A DNA stretch of 63,495 nucleotides, taken from NCBI GenBank assembly GCA_001312325.1, contig BBDJ01000029.1, positions 1-63,495 of the forward strand, written 5' to 3'. Both the position numbers and the translations under genes were made by a program. This DNA comes from Lysinibacillus pakistanensis. GTDB taxonomy: Bacteria; Bacillota; Bacilli; Bacillales_A; Planococcaceae. Below, one piece after another: positions 39,311 to 50,259 of the stretch (position 1 is its first letter; the number at the start of each line of letters is the position of its first letter). Below the pieces are notes generated by a model, which worked only from the letters and a program-made list of their open reading frames with translations, did not search any database and had not been told where the DNA came from.

Positions 39311-40919
39311 TTATAGGCTAATCGCTTTTACCTCATCAATATTTTCTAATTGTGCGACGAATGTTAAATCTTCTTCTGTTACCACATTGTCGATAGTAAG
39401 CATCATGACAGCCGTTCCACCAACCTGTGCACGACCAACCTGCATTGTTGCGATGTTGATATCTTTTTCAGCTAGCTTTGTGGCTACGCGACCGATTGCA
39501 CCTGGTTTGTCTGTGTTTTTAATGTAAAGTAGGTGACCTTGTGGAATCACATCAACAACATAGTCTTCTACTTTGACAATACGTGCACCTAGACCGTTTA
39601 ATAATGTACCAGCTACAGTGTGTGTTTCATTCGCTGTTTTAATTTCAATCGTAATTAAGCTAGTGAAGCCTTTAGCTGTTGTAGTCTTATGTTCATTAAT
39701 TTTCATGCCGATTCGCTCAGATAAATAGCGAGCATTTACATCATTCACATGGTTACCATGATTTTTAGATAATAAGCCTTTTAATGCATTTGATGTTAAC
39801 GGTCGCACATCATAGTTTGCTACCTCACCAGCATAAGATAAATTGATTTCCTTTACAGGCTCAGTTGTCACTTGAGATAAGAATGAACCAAGTTTTTCCG
39901 CTAATTCAAAGAATGGCTCAACTTGTGCAAGCAATTCTTTCGGAATAGATGGCATGTTCACAGGGTTAGTTACAGTACCTGTTTTATAAAATTTAATGAT
40001 GTCGTTTGATACGTCAACAGCTACAGATTCTTGAGCTTCAATTGTAGAAGCACCTAAGTGAGGTGTTGCGATTACTTGTGGTAAAGTAAGTAGCTTGTGA
40101 TCCGTTGCTGGCTCAGATACGAATACGTCAAGAGCAGCTCCTGCTACTTTACCCTCTACGATAGCATCATATAAATCATCCTCATTGATAATACCGCCGC
40201 GTGCACAGTTAATAATGCGTACACCATCTTTCATCATAGCGAATTTCTCTTTGTTAATAAGATTACGTGTTTCTGGAAGAAGTGGTGTGTGTACTGTAAT
40301 GAAATCTGCATGTTCACAAATTTCTTCAACAGTTGATTTTGTAACGCCTAATTCTTTTGCACGTTCATCTGTTAGGAATGGATCATATGCCATTACGTTC
40401 ATACGTTGACCTTTTGCACGATATGCTACTTCCACACCGATACGACCGAAGCCTACTACACCTAAAGTTTTATTTTTAAGCTCAACCCCAACATAGGATT
40501 TACGATCCCATTTTCCATTTTTTTAATGTGTTAAATGCTTGTGGAATATGACGTGCAAGGGAAGTCATCATGGCGATAGTGTGCTCAGCAGCAGAGTTTG
40601 TATTACCATCTGGAGCATTCACTACGATAATACCATGCTCAGTTGCGGCAGTAAGGTCAATATTGTCCACACCTACACCAGCACGTCCAATTAACTTCAA
40701 GTTTTTAGCCGCTTCAATTACTTCGCGTGTTACTGTTGTTTGAGAACGCACTAATAGTACATCTACATCAGCAATTTTTGCCATTAATTCCTCTTGGGCT
40801 AAACCAGTATCAACAATGATATTAAGATCTAAATCTTGTTCTTGACGAAGTGGGAAAATACCATCTTCACTTAGTGGATCAGCGATAAATACGTTAATTG
40901 TTTTTGTTGCAGTAGTCAT
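39311..40919 (-). CDS. serA: D-3-phosphoglycerate dehydrogenase, frameshifted
   Basis: First enzyme of serine synthesis, oxidising 3-phosphoglycerate; about 535 residues, the long ACT-containing form. NAD motif [13 protein letters not shown], catalytic Arg in [10 protein letters not shown], and His in [12 protein letters not shown]. An intervening ASB domain ([20 protein letters not shown]) and a C-terminal ACT domain ([17 protein letters not shown]..) follow. A seven-T run at 40515-40521 is one too long and separates the first 130 residues ([15 protein letters not shown] is restored). It is preceded by a serine T-box leader. Confidence 0.95.
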
Positions 40920-41113
40920 TTGTAATTAGCTCCTTTTAATTAAAATTTAATAGTTTCTATATTCGATAGTTTGAAATTTGTAAAATTCGTACATCTTACA
41001 GCATGCAAACAATCTCCTTTCAAAATCCGTGACATCCGCCAGAAGGTTTATCTTTATTCATACGTGCTACAAAACATTTGGCTTTTGTACAATAAAGATT
41101 TTCTGAATGAATA

Positions 41114-41172
41114 TAAAAAAAGCCTTTCACGCCTTACAAACACAATTATTGCGTTGTAAGGGGCGAAAGGCT
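41114..41172 (-). terminator. T-box-controlled terminator before serA
   Basis: On the minus strand AGCCTTTCGCCCCTTACAA / TTGTAAGGCGTGAAAGGCT forms a long stem followed by seven T. It competes with the antiterminator formed by the T-box sequence. Confidence 0.9.
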
Positions 41173-41400
41173 GAATAAACATTGGTTCGCGGTACCACCC
41201 TTAATCACTGCTTGAAAGATTTCTTGCAGTCTTAGCTATATGCGTAACGTGCATGTGACGGATAAGCTTACTTTGAAATATTCTGCCTATCTATTCAGGA
41301 GTGGAACTATTATCGTAGAAATCACTGATTTACACCAACCATCAGCTCTCTTGAGATTTCCTTGCGACTAGCGTGTCTCCGTCGTTATATTTTTGCGTAA
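41114..41400 (-). promoter_or_regulatory. T-box riboswitch, serine specifier, upstream of serA
   Basis: The minus strand carries the T-box core AAGGGTGGTACCGCG (41188-41202). Stem I features include GGTTGGTGTAAATCAG. The specifier region GTTCCACTCCTGAA aligns with the B. subtilis glyQS leader such that codon GGC there becomes TCC (serine) here, followed by the conserved A. Uncharged tRNA-Ser should stabilise the antiterminator and turn on serA. Confidence 0.92.
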
Positions 41401-41556
41401 TTAAATTTGATATCATCATAATCCCTATTGTTCACCTTTGTCAATAATATTTCTGAAAAAGTTAAAAAATATTGACTTCAAAAGTCTGATAAATACCAAA
41501 AAGCGAACTTTTGGTTGTTTTTATTTAATTATAGTTCGTCTTTTAGGGGAGGACAA

Positions 41557-41570
41557 TGAAAGCGCTAACG
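41557..41570. promoter_or_regulatory. cre-like box upstream of the FAD dehydrogenase gene
   Basis: TGAAAGCGCTAACG matches the Bacillus CcpA box (TGAAARCGYTWWCA-like) at all but the last position. It lies about 230 bases upstream of the start at 41802. A 15-codon open frame with a good ribosome binding site (GGGGAGGACA) begins on the same ATG, which might be a leader peptide or chance. Confidence 0.45.
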
Positions 41571-41801
41571 AAATGTCTTAAGTCAAGTAAAATGGGCATT
41601 TGAGATAAAATCGAGCTGAAAAATTATATGGCAATTTATTGGGAGATGATTGCTGAAGTGAGGGAAATTTTTAATGTTTTCAAGAAGAAAGCGAACGTTA
41701 TTTTCTTGTCACACTTTAGTCAAAAATATAAAAAGGAGAAGGTAAACGAACTATTAGGGAAGAATGTAAGTAAAGGAATGACCGATTTTTGGGGGTGTAA
41801 A

Positions 41802-43455
41802 ATGTTGTATGATGTTGCAATTGTCGGAGCAGGGTTAGCAGGTTTGGTCGCTGCGTGTGAATTAGTAGATGCCAAGAAAAAAAGTATTATTGGTAGACCA
41901 AGAGCCAGAAAATTCAATGGGGGGACAGGCATATTGGTCTTTTGGTGGCATATTTTTAGTGAATTCTCCTGAGCAAAGACGACTTGGTATTAAAGATAGT
42001 AAAGAGCTAGCGTGGCAGGATTGGCAAGGGACTGCTGGCTTTGACCGCTTGGAAGACGAGGATTCATGGGCGTTTAAATGGGCAAAGGCCTATGTTGAAT
42101 TTGCAGCAGGTGAAAAATATGAATGGCTAAAATCATTAGGCATAAAGTTCTTTCCTGTAGTTGGTTGGGCTGAGCGAGGAGGCTCATTAGCTGGAGGTCA
42201 TGGTAACTCGGTGCCTCGCTTTCATATTGTATGGGGAACAGGACCTGGGATCGTCAAGCCTTTTGTAGATAAAGTAAATAAGGCAATAAAGGATGGTTTT
42301 ATAGATTTTAAACCAAGACATCGTGTAGATGAATTTATTCAACATGAAGGAAAGATTGGCGGCATTAGTGGGACAATTTTAGCTGAAAGTTATGCAAGCC
42401 GTGGTGAGAAAAGTTCAAGGATTGGAATAGGTGAGTTCACCTATGAAGCCAAGGCTGTAATTGTAGCTAGTGGTGGCATAGGAGCAAATTTTGATTTAGT
42501 AAGAAAAAAATTGGCCACAACGACTGGGAACACCACCTAAAAATATGGTCTGTGGTGTTCCTGCCTATGTAGATGGCAGAATGCTAGAGATTACAGAGCA
42601 TGCGGGAGGGCGTATTGTGAATCGAGATCGTATGTGGCATTACACAGAGGCTTAAGAAATTGGGACCCGATTTGGCCCAATCACGGAATTCGTATTTTAC
42701 CTGGCCCGTCATCCTTATGGTTTGATGCAGAAGGAAATCGTTTTAGTGCACCCAATTTCCCGGGTTTTGATACGTTGAGTACGCTAGAAGCCATTCAAAA
42801 AACAGGCCATGAGTACTCATGGTTTATTTTAACGGAAAAGATTATTGAAAAGGAGTTTGCTTTATCGGGCTCTGAACAAAATCCTGACTTAACCAATAAA
42901 AGCATAGGAGAAGTCCTTAAACGTATTTTACCAGGTCCGCCAGCTCCAATTCAGGCTTTTAAAGAACATGGGGAGGATTTTGTAATAGCGGACAACTTAA
43001 AAGAATTAGTGGATGGTATGAATAAATTAGCGGGTAACGAGCTTCTTAATTTCATGAAAATTAAAGAACAAATAATGGCAAGAGATCGGGAAATGGATAA
43101 TAAATTTACAAAGGATTTGCAAGTTAATGCCATCCATGGAGCAAGGAATTACATTGGGGATAAATTAGTCCGCGTTGCCAAGCCACATAAGATATTAGAT
43201 CCTCATAATTGGCCGCTGATTGCTGTACGTTTAAATATTTTAACGCGGAAAACATTGGGGGGCCTACAGACAAATTTAGATGGCGCTGTGCTCGGGATAG
43301 ATGGTCAGCCAGTACCAGGTCTATTTGCTGCTGGCGAAGTAAGTGGATTTGGAGGCGGTGGTGTTCATGGTTACCGTGCTTTAGAGGGAACATTTGTCGG
43401 AGGTTGCTTATTCAGTGGGCGACAGGTTGGGCGCTACTTAGCTAAAAGAGAATAA
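41802..43455 (+). CDS. FAD-binding dehydrogenase (fumarate reductase/ketosteroid dehydrogenase-like flavoprotein), frameshifted
   Basis: About 551 residues. The dinucleotide-binding motif VAIVGAGLAGLVAACELVDA opens the protein, and FGGGGVHGYRALEGTFVGGC closes it, the usual FAD-binding ends of this succinate-dehydrogenase-like flavoprotein family. NGHG-type active residues (GGSLAGGHGNSVPRFH) lie mid-chain. ATG at 41802 follows GGGGGTGTAAA. Breaks: extra A near 41880, extra A near 42507, one base lost near 42648 (TEA-LRNWDP). Substrate unknown; a catabolic oxidoreductase is likely given the cre-like box upstream. Confidence 0.85.
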
Positions 43456-43469
43456 GAAATTGGAAGAAA

Positions 43470-43632
43470 GCCCGGTCGTGGTGAGAAATTGCTTAGGTTC
43501 AGGAAGAAAGCGCTCAGGTAAAGTACAAAATCGCTCGGGTTAAGGTGGAAAGCGCTCAGGTAAAGTGTAAAACTGCTCGGGTTCAGGAGAAAAGCGCTCG
43601 GGTGCAAGAGAAAACCGCTCAGGTACTAAATA
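43470..43632. repeat. tandem array, exact 21-bp period, eight units
   Basis: The core GCTC(A/G)GGT starts at 43491 (variant GCTTAGGT), 43512, 43533, 43554, 43575, 43596 and 43617, with a more diverged unit at 43470. Spacing is exactly 21 throughout. Consensus is near GAGAAAAGCGCTCGGGTTAAG. It follows the FAD dehydrogenase stop and precedes the terminator. Confidence 0.88.
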
Positions 43633-43652
43633 AAAACAATCCGTAAAACGAT

Positions 43653-43687
43653 AAAGCATCACCCGCAAATTGGATGATGCTTTTTTT
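43653..43687 (+). terminator. FAD dehydrogenase terminator
   Basis: AAAGCATCA / TGATGCTTT stem extended by CC/GG, with seven T. Confidence 0.88.
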
Positions 43688-43723
43688 GATGTTAATAATC
43701 ATAAGAATATTTAAGATGACTCA

Positions 43724-44690
43724 CTAAACTGCTTGAACCTGAGCTATTTTAGCAATTTGTTCCTCAATCTGCTCAGGTGTCCAACCATTTTCTTCAACGA
43801 AGAAGTTCCGCTTTGCACGTCGGCAATCATCGGAACAGCTACGCATATAAAATGCTTCATTCTTTTCTTCACAAAGCATTAATCGATGACATTCCGGGTT
43901 TGCACAGTTTGTATAGCGTTCTGATGGCTCACCGGTGAAGAAATCCCGTCCGATAACCACATGCTCAACCTGATTGATTGGTACACTGCGACGTCTGTCA
44001 AAGACAAACATTTGTCCATCCCAAAGCTGACCCTTTACCTCAGGATCTTTTGCATATGTGGCAATTCCTCCATGTAATTGAGCAACGCTTTCACCATACC
44101 CCTCACGCTTTAACCAACCTGAAAATTTTTCACAACGAATACCGCCTGTGCAATATGTTAAGATTTTCTTACCTGTAAATTGCTCTTTATGTTCCTCCAT
44201 CCAAGCTGGAAGATCACGGAAGTTTTCGATATCTGGACGAATCGCCCCGCGGAAATGTCCAAGATCATACTCATAATCATTACGTGCATCGATAATGATG
44301 GTATTGTCTTCTTGCATGCGCTTCATGAATTCCTTTGGTGATAAATAATCACCTGTTATTTCTAAAGGATTAATGTCATTCTCTAAACCAAGGTGTACTA
44401 TTTCACGACGAGGGCGAACATGCATTTTTTTTAAAGGCATGTCCATCTGCTTCATCTATTTTCCACATGATATCGTTAAAACGAGAGTCAGCCTTCATCT
44501 GCTCCATATAAGCGTCCGTTTGCTCAATAGTACCTGAAACTGTTCCATTAATTCCTTCATGCCCTACTAAAATACGACCAAGAAGTCCGATTTCTTTACA
44601 TAGCGCTAAATGTTCTTCAGCAAATGCTTCAGGATCTTCAATCGTAATATATTTATAATAAAGTAATACACGAAAGTCTTTCTGTGTCAC
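43724..44690 (-). CDS. trhO: tRNA uridine(34) hydroxylase / rhodanese-domain protein TrhO (YbfQ-like), frameshifted
   Basis: About 321 residues. An N-terminal TrhO domain ([20 protein letters not shown].., [17 protein letters not shown]) is followed by a rhodanese domain with active-site Cys in [10 protein letters not shown] and [16 protein letters not shown]. The C-terminus has a CxxxC / CSDDC cysteine cluster ([21 protein letters not shown]). The family makes 5-hydroxyuridine at position 34 of tRNA. GTG at 44690 follows AAAGGTGG. A run of eight T near 44428 is one too long ([17 protein letters not shown] is restored). Confidence 0.92.
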
Positions 44691-44797
44691 AATACTTAAC
44701 CACCTTTAAACAATATTCGACCTTTAATATAGCATATCAAATGCAAGTTTGCGTAACAGGGAAGGAGTTTTCTAAAAAAAACTCGAATAATACATAG

Positions 44798-44815
44798 TGA
44801 ATGTCTATTCATATT
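44798..44815. promoter_or_regulatory. FadR-like operator upstream of enoyl-CoA hydratase
   Basis: TGAATGTCTATTCATATT matches the Bacillus FadR box TGAATGAMTANTCATTCA at 14 of 18 positions, and lies 14 to 31 bases before the start codon. FadR represses fatty-acid degradation genes and is released by long-chain acyl-CoA. Confidence 0.5.
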
Positions 44816-44828
44816 TGGGGGTGCAAGG

Positions 44829-45611
44829 ATGGAATTTTCAACAATTACTTTGGAAAAATTAGAGCGTCGAGCAACATTAACGTTAAATCGTCCACAGGCG
44901 ATGAATGCGATGGATGATGTGATGATGAGGGAGCTGGCAGAGTGCTTTGAGGCACTACAAGAAGAGCAGGATATACAGGTGCTTGTTATTCGTGGAGAAG
45001 GGAAGGTCTTTTCTGCAGGTGGGGATATTAAGGCGATGCTAGATCCAAATAAACCACTTAATATTGAAGAGGCAATGGTTTATTTAACACGCATTGTAAA
45101 AGCCTATTATCAACTACCGATGATTGTTATTGCGGCAATTCACGGGGCATCTGCGGGATTGGGCTTTAGTCTTGCTTTAGGAGCAGACATCGTTGTGGCC
45201 TGTGAAAATAGTAAGCTTGCGATGAATTTCATTGGTATTGGACTTATCCCTGATGGAGGTGGCCATTTCTTTATGAAGGAACGTGTGGGCACGGTTAAGG
45301 CAAAGCAAATGATATGGGAGGGCAAAGTATTAACTGCAGCAGAGGCACATGAAGCAGGATTAATTGACTACGTCGCTCCAGATGGATCTGTTTTTGCAGT
45401 GGCTGACCAACTCGTTGGAAAAATGTTGGCGTCTCCAATTGCATCCATGATCACAACTAAGAAAATACTGCATGCTCAAAATTTACCGCAATTAGAAAGT
45501 ATTTTGGCAATGGAGGCAGAGGGACAAACAGCTATGAGGAAAACAGCTGATCATTTAGAGGGAATTCATGCATTTGTTGAGAAGAGAACACCTGTTTTTG
45601 CAGGGAAATAA
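44829..45611 (+). CDS. enoyl-CoA hydratase/isomerase
   Basis: 260-residue crotonase-family enzyme. The oxyanion-hole segments are FSAGGDIKAML and IHGASAGLGFSLALGADIVV; the MNFIGIGLIPDGGGHFFM block has Asp where classical hydratases have the second catalytic Glu, which suits an isomerase or specialised hydratase. ATG at 44829 follows GGGGGTGCAAGG. The frame is intact. A FadR-like site just upstream supports a role in fatty-acid beta-oxidation. Confidence 0.9.
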   Translation: MEFSTITLEKLERRATLTLNRPQAMNAMDDVMMRELAECFEALQEEQDIQVLVIRGEGKVFSAGGDIKAMLDPNKPLNIEEAMVYLTRIVKAYYQLPMIVIAAIHGASAGLGFSLALGADIVVACENSKLAMNFIGIGLIPDGGGHFFMKERVGTVKAKQMIWEGKVLTAAEAHEAGLIDYVAPDGSVFAVADQLVGKMLASPIASMITTKKILHAQNLPQLESILAMEAEGQTAMRKTADHLEGIHAFVEKRTPVFAGK

Positions 45612-45627
45612 ATAGAAACAACATAGT

Positions 45628-45662
45628 GAAAGGCGCGTAGAGCTATTACTACGTGCCTTTTA
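45628..45662 (+). terminator. enoyl-CoA hydratase terminator
   Basis: AAAGGCGCGTAG / CTACGTGCCTTT is a 12-bp stem with one G-T pair. It also lies close to the yhzD stop on the other strand and may serve both. Confidence 0.85.
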
Positions 45663-45672
45663 CTAGTCACTT

Positions 45673-45860
45673 TTAGACATGGAATAATATTAATTTACCA
45701 GAAGAGTTGACAAGGCGATGAGTTTTATCGGCAACACCTTTTTCTTCGATTTGTTGTTGACCGTTAATTTTTGCAGTCTCATCGTTTTCGAAAGTCCATG
45801 TTTCATCAAACAATGTTTCCCCTGTTTTTTTTCAAAAGCTGTGAAACGATAATTCTCCAT
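45673..45860 (-). CDS. yhzD: YhzD-family small protein, frameshifted
   Basis: About 61 residues. MENYRFTAFEKTGETLFDET then ETAKINGQQQIEEKGVADKT and ending SSGKLILFHV, after dropping one A from the run at 45828-45834. This matches the short YhzD-like family of Bacillaceae, function unknown. ATG at 45860 has GGGTGTAGA upstream. The frame as written gives an unrelated basic tail. Confidence 0.72.
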
Positions 45861-46141
45861 TCTACACCCCACCCTTTTATATAAATATATATCTATTATA
45901 CATAGAAGATTTATAAACTTCACGGTAAATCTAGCGATAATTTTGATAAATTACGAAAATTGTGGAAAATTAAAGGCGATCTTAATAGGGGATATATTGA
46001 ATAAATTTCTCATCTAATGAGAAGTATGATAAAATAGAACAAATATTCGGTTTGAATCGAAGGTGATATTTTATTCAAATTTCTGAGAATGTGGAGAGAA
46101 TGTCCCAAAGGTTCAAATTATTTATTACTTGAGGTGATTAG

Positions 46142-47359
46142 ATGTCTGCAATTCGTTTTTTTTCATATGGCGGATTTACATTTAGATAGTCCATTTAAGG
46201 CTTATTTGGTTTACCTGAACATAATTTTAAAAAAATTCGAACAAGTACCTTTGAGGCTTTTAATACAATTATTGATAAAGCTATACAAGAGAAACCTGAT
46301 TTTTTTACTAATAGTTGGTGATATCTATGATGGTGAAAATCGTAGCTTACAGGCTCAGCGTCGATTCCAAGAGGCTATGGAAAAGCTCTTTCAGCATAAT
46401 ATACCAGTGATTTTAAGCTATGGCAATCACGATCATTTAAATGGTTCTTGGACGCGCTTCGCCTTACCAAGTAACGTCTATGAATTGCCAGTGGAAACGA
46501 GTGTTGTTCAGCTAAATATACGAGGACAGCAAGTGAATATTTATGGCTTTAGTTATAGTGAACGTCATGTAAAGGAATCAAAGATTGAGAGTTATCCTAT
46601 TGCCTCTGACCAACATGTACTTCATATTGGTATGCTCCATGGTAGTGAGTTTAGTGATACCACACATGCAGTTTACGCACCTTTCACAAAGGAACAGCTG
46701 CTTGAAAGAAACTATCATTATTGGGCTTTAGGACATATTCATAAACGCCAGCTGTTACATCAAAATCCACCTATTGTGTATCCTGGTAATATTCAAAGTC
46801 GACATCGTAAGGAACAGGGGATTAAGGGTTTTTATGATGTCACTTTATCGCAAGCCTCTGTTGAACTGGACTTTATACCGACATCAGCTGTCGTCTATAA
46901 CACAGTGGAGGTAGATTGCAAAAATATGTTTCATGCAAATGAACTTTTAAAAAAAATGTGAGGAAGCACTTTCACTCAATCGACAAGCCTACGGGGCATC
47001 TGTTGTAGAACTTCATTTAAAAAAACATTGATGAACACGCCTCTTCTTTATTTGAACATGCTACTGTGGATGCATGGCTAGAAACTATACGAGAGGCGGA
47101 AGATGGGATTGAACCAATGTGTTGGGTACAAAAGCTAGTGCTACATACTTCATCAACACTGTACGAACATACTGCTGCAACTAAATCTGTGGTGAATTTA
47201 ATGGAGCAATGGGATATCACAGCATGGAAGGATATATTAAAGGACCTATATCAACATGCCGGTGGAGCAAGATTTATCGACCCTTTAACAGAACAGGACA
47301 TTAAAGTCTTAATGCACAATGCACAGGAATTATTAGCAGAAGAAATTCAAAGGACGTGA
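46142..47359 (+). CDS. yhaO: SbcD-like DNA repair metallophosphoesterase YhaO, frameshifted
   Basis: About 405 residues. Metallophosphoesterase motifs: FHMADLHLDSPFKGL, LIVGDIYDGENR, SYGNHDHLNG, MLHGSE and WALGHIHKRQ. It resembles the nuclease subunit of SbcCD/Mre11. ATG at 46142 follows TTGAGGTG. Several breaks fall in the first 60 codons (extra T near 46159, lost G near 46200, extra T near 46299), then extra A near 46953 and 47022. It overlaps or abuts yhaN, its ATPase partner. Confidence 0.88.
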
Positions 47360-47364
47360 ATGAC

Positions 47365-50259
47365 ATGCTAGTGATACGAAAAATCCAAATATATGGTTTT
47401 GGGAAGCATGAAAATATCACAATCTCTTTATCTGACGGTGTTACTATATTTTATGGCATGAACGAGGCAGGAAAAACAACCATTCAACAGTTTATTTTAC
47501 AATTGCTCTTTGGTTTTCCTACAAAGCAACAAACACAACGCAAATATGAACCGAAAACATCAACTAGATTTGGCGGTCAGCTGGCAGTTTGGCACCCAAT
47601 ATACGGGCAATGTACAATTGAGCGTGTTAAAGGAAAGGCAACTGGAGAGGTCACGGTTTATCTTGAAGATGGTACAGTTGGACAGGATGAGCTATTAACA
47701 AAGCTGCTTTATGGCTATTCAAGGGCATCCTTTGAATCAATTTTCTCCTTTTCTTTACACGAATTACAGGGCATTGAGAAAATGTCTGAGGAGGAGTTAA
47801 CACATTTGTTGATAGCTTCCGGAACAATAGGTGTTCAGCAATTGTCTACTATTGAAAAGAAATTGGAAAAAGAGGCTGGGGATCTGTTTAAAAAGTCGGG
47901 CAAGATACCTATTATTAATCAAAAGTTAGAGCAACTAAAGCAACTTGAGCGCACTATTAAACAGGAGCAGAGCAATATTCAAAGCTTTGAGGACAAATTG
48001 CTGCAATTAAAGCGGCTTGATCAAAAGCTTGAAGATTTGTATAAGCAGCAAAAAAATACAGCAACAGAATTGGCAACAGCTCAATATTCTTAAGCAGGCA
48101 ATGCCCCTTATGAAACAGCAAAAGGCTTTGGAGCAAACATTAAAAAAATTATGAGCATGTGCAGTTTCCACCAGAAGGTATAAGGCGCTATGAGCAATTA
48201 AAGGACCGGCTAATGCACGAGACATGGCAATTGCAGCAGCAAAAAGAGCAGTACCATGAACTGCAGCAAAAACTGCAATTAACAGTGGATGAGCAAGCTA
48301 TTCATGAAATGTCTCGACTTTTGAATAAGGAAGCGACATGGAATCAGTTAATTGTAAAAGAACAAAACTTAATGGATGATTTATATTTATTAGAGCAAGA
48401 AATAGAAGCACAGTTTCGATTATTAGGTGTACAGGAAAGCGAAGCACAGTTGAAGCTCCTTGAGGAGACGGTCTCATTGCAGCAAGAGGAGCAATTTCAG
48501 CAACAACTAAGTCTACTAGAGGAAGCGGAGGAAGAGTTAAAATTTCATTTACGTTCCTTAGAGCAAATACACATTGAACTAGATTCAATTGCCCAGCATA
48601 AGCAGCGTCTTCAACAGGAGGCATTAACAGCAGAAGAAGAACATATTTTAGCACAGTGGCCACAACGTAAACGGAAACTAGAGCAATACCGTCATGGAAG
48701 GTCACAGCGCTCAAAGCAGAAACAATCCAGTTCCATAATATGGATTTTATTGGCTATAAGTATATGTTCAATTATATATGGTGTTTTTGAGAAAAACATG
48801 GCTGTCATCGTTTTAGGAGCAGCTATCGCTTTATTCCTTATTTTATATGTGAAATTCTCAAGAGATGAAAGTAAAGCATCGGGACAGCCCAATCAGCAAT
48901 TTCGCGAATTAGAGCAGCAAGAAAATATTGCTCAGACGATTCTTTTGAAAAAACAAAGGCATGAGGAGCGCTTGTTGCAGGTACATGAGCAGCAACAAGA
49001 AAAAGAACGTCAATATGTACAGCTAGAATATAAAATTCAACAGGCTGAAAGGATGAGTGAGGCAGCAACTCAATCCCTGCAACAATTTTTAGGGCGCTTT
49101 CGTTTAGAGGGGAATATAGCAAAAACATTGTTACCAGAGCTTTTTATGCGAATACGGGGAGCGCAAGAGCTGGAGGCAAAAAGAAAGAGTACAAGAAACC
49201 TTTTACAAACGATACAGGTGGAAAAACGTGAGTTATATGAGCAGCTACAACAGGCTCTCAAGGCGGAGTACAGTGAGCAAGAAATTTTTATGCATTTGCG
49301 TACTACATTCCTTACTATACAGCAAGAGCTACAAATGACTCAGCATACAAAAGAGCAATTGACTAATCTTACTATCAATATTCAAGGGATAGAGGCTCAT
49401 ATAGAAAACGTTGAATCACAAATTGCTCCATTATTTAATGAGGCAAATGTTCAAGTAGAAAAAGAGTACTACGAGACACATGAGCAATTTGAACAACAGC
49501 AGAAATTCAAAGCTGAACTCCTAACAATAAAAAGTCAACTTGCTTCACTGGATATATCGAACAATGAGGCATTGATGCATGATAGCCAGTTGAGTGAACG
49601 ATTAAAGATTCTCGAAGCGGAACAGGATGCGAGTCAGTTAGCTATCGATCATTGCTTAGAGCAACGTGCTACACTCCAAGTCCAAAAGGAGCATCTTCTA
49701 AATGATGAGAATTATGGTCAATTAATTCAGCATTTTGAGCAAGAGAAATCTATCCTGCAGCAGCTGATAGGGCAATGGGCAACAAAAAAAGGCATTGTCT
49801 AATGCTATTCATGAAACATTATTCAGCTTAAGAGAGGAGAAGCTACCTTATGTTTTAACAGAGGTCAATTCGATCTTTTGTTTATTAACTGGTGGTCGTT
49901 ATACGAAGCTATTCATTAACGATGCTGGCTATTTTGTCGCTCAGGATGCTGCTGGTGGCTTACATTATCATATGGCCGAATTATCACAGGCAACGAAGGA
50001 ACAAGCCTATATTTCACTACGTATGGCACTAGCAAAAACACTTTCAACTTCTGCACCATTTCCATTTATTATGGATGATCCTTTTGTCCATTTTGATCGA
50101 ATCCGAACAGACAAAATGGTACAATTAATGAAAGAAGTAGGATATGAACGCCAAATTCTATATTTTACTTGTCATGACACGATGCTTAAATATTGGCACA
50201 AAGGTCAAATTGTCGATATAAGCGCATTAGCAAATGAAAGGGGAGTGGCGTCAACATGA
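47365..50259 (+). CDS. yhaN: SbcC/Rad50-like ATPase YhaN with central membrane hairpin, frameshifted
   Basis: About 960 residues. N-terminal AAA_27 half with Walker [16 protein letters not shown]; long coiled coils rich in Gln and Glu (about 180-310 and 390-800); C-terminal half with signature-like [18 protein letters not shown] and Walker [14 protein letters not shown]. In the middle of the coiled coil are two hydrophobic segments ([37 protein letters not shown]), unlike SbcC. ATG at 47365 fits AAAGGACG better than GTG at 47356. Breaks near 48090, 48149 and 49790. It works with YhaO. Confidence 0.88.

Noticed and set aside
40971..41159. Short plus-strand frame overlapping the serA leader
   Set aside because: The sequence is accounted for by the T-box terminator on the other strand.
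43470..43632. CRISPR-like array
   Set aside because: Units of 21 bases have no separate repeat and spacer parts, the units are diverged, and no cas genes are nearby.
43470..43632. cre sites in the tandem array (AAAGCGCT)
   Set aside because: Only some units have the core, the right half of the box does not match, and the array lies after the gene.
48298..49261. Several antisense frames across yhaN
   Set aside because: They are shadows of the coiled-coil coding sequence, with biased composition and no start signals.
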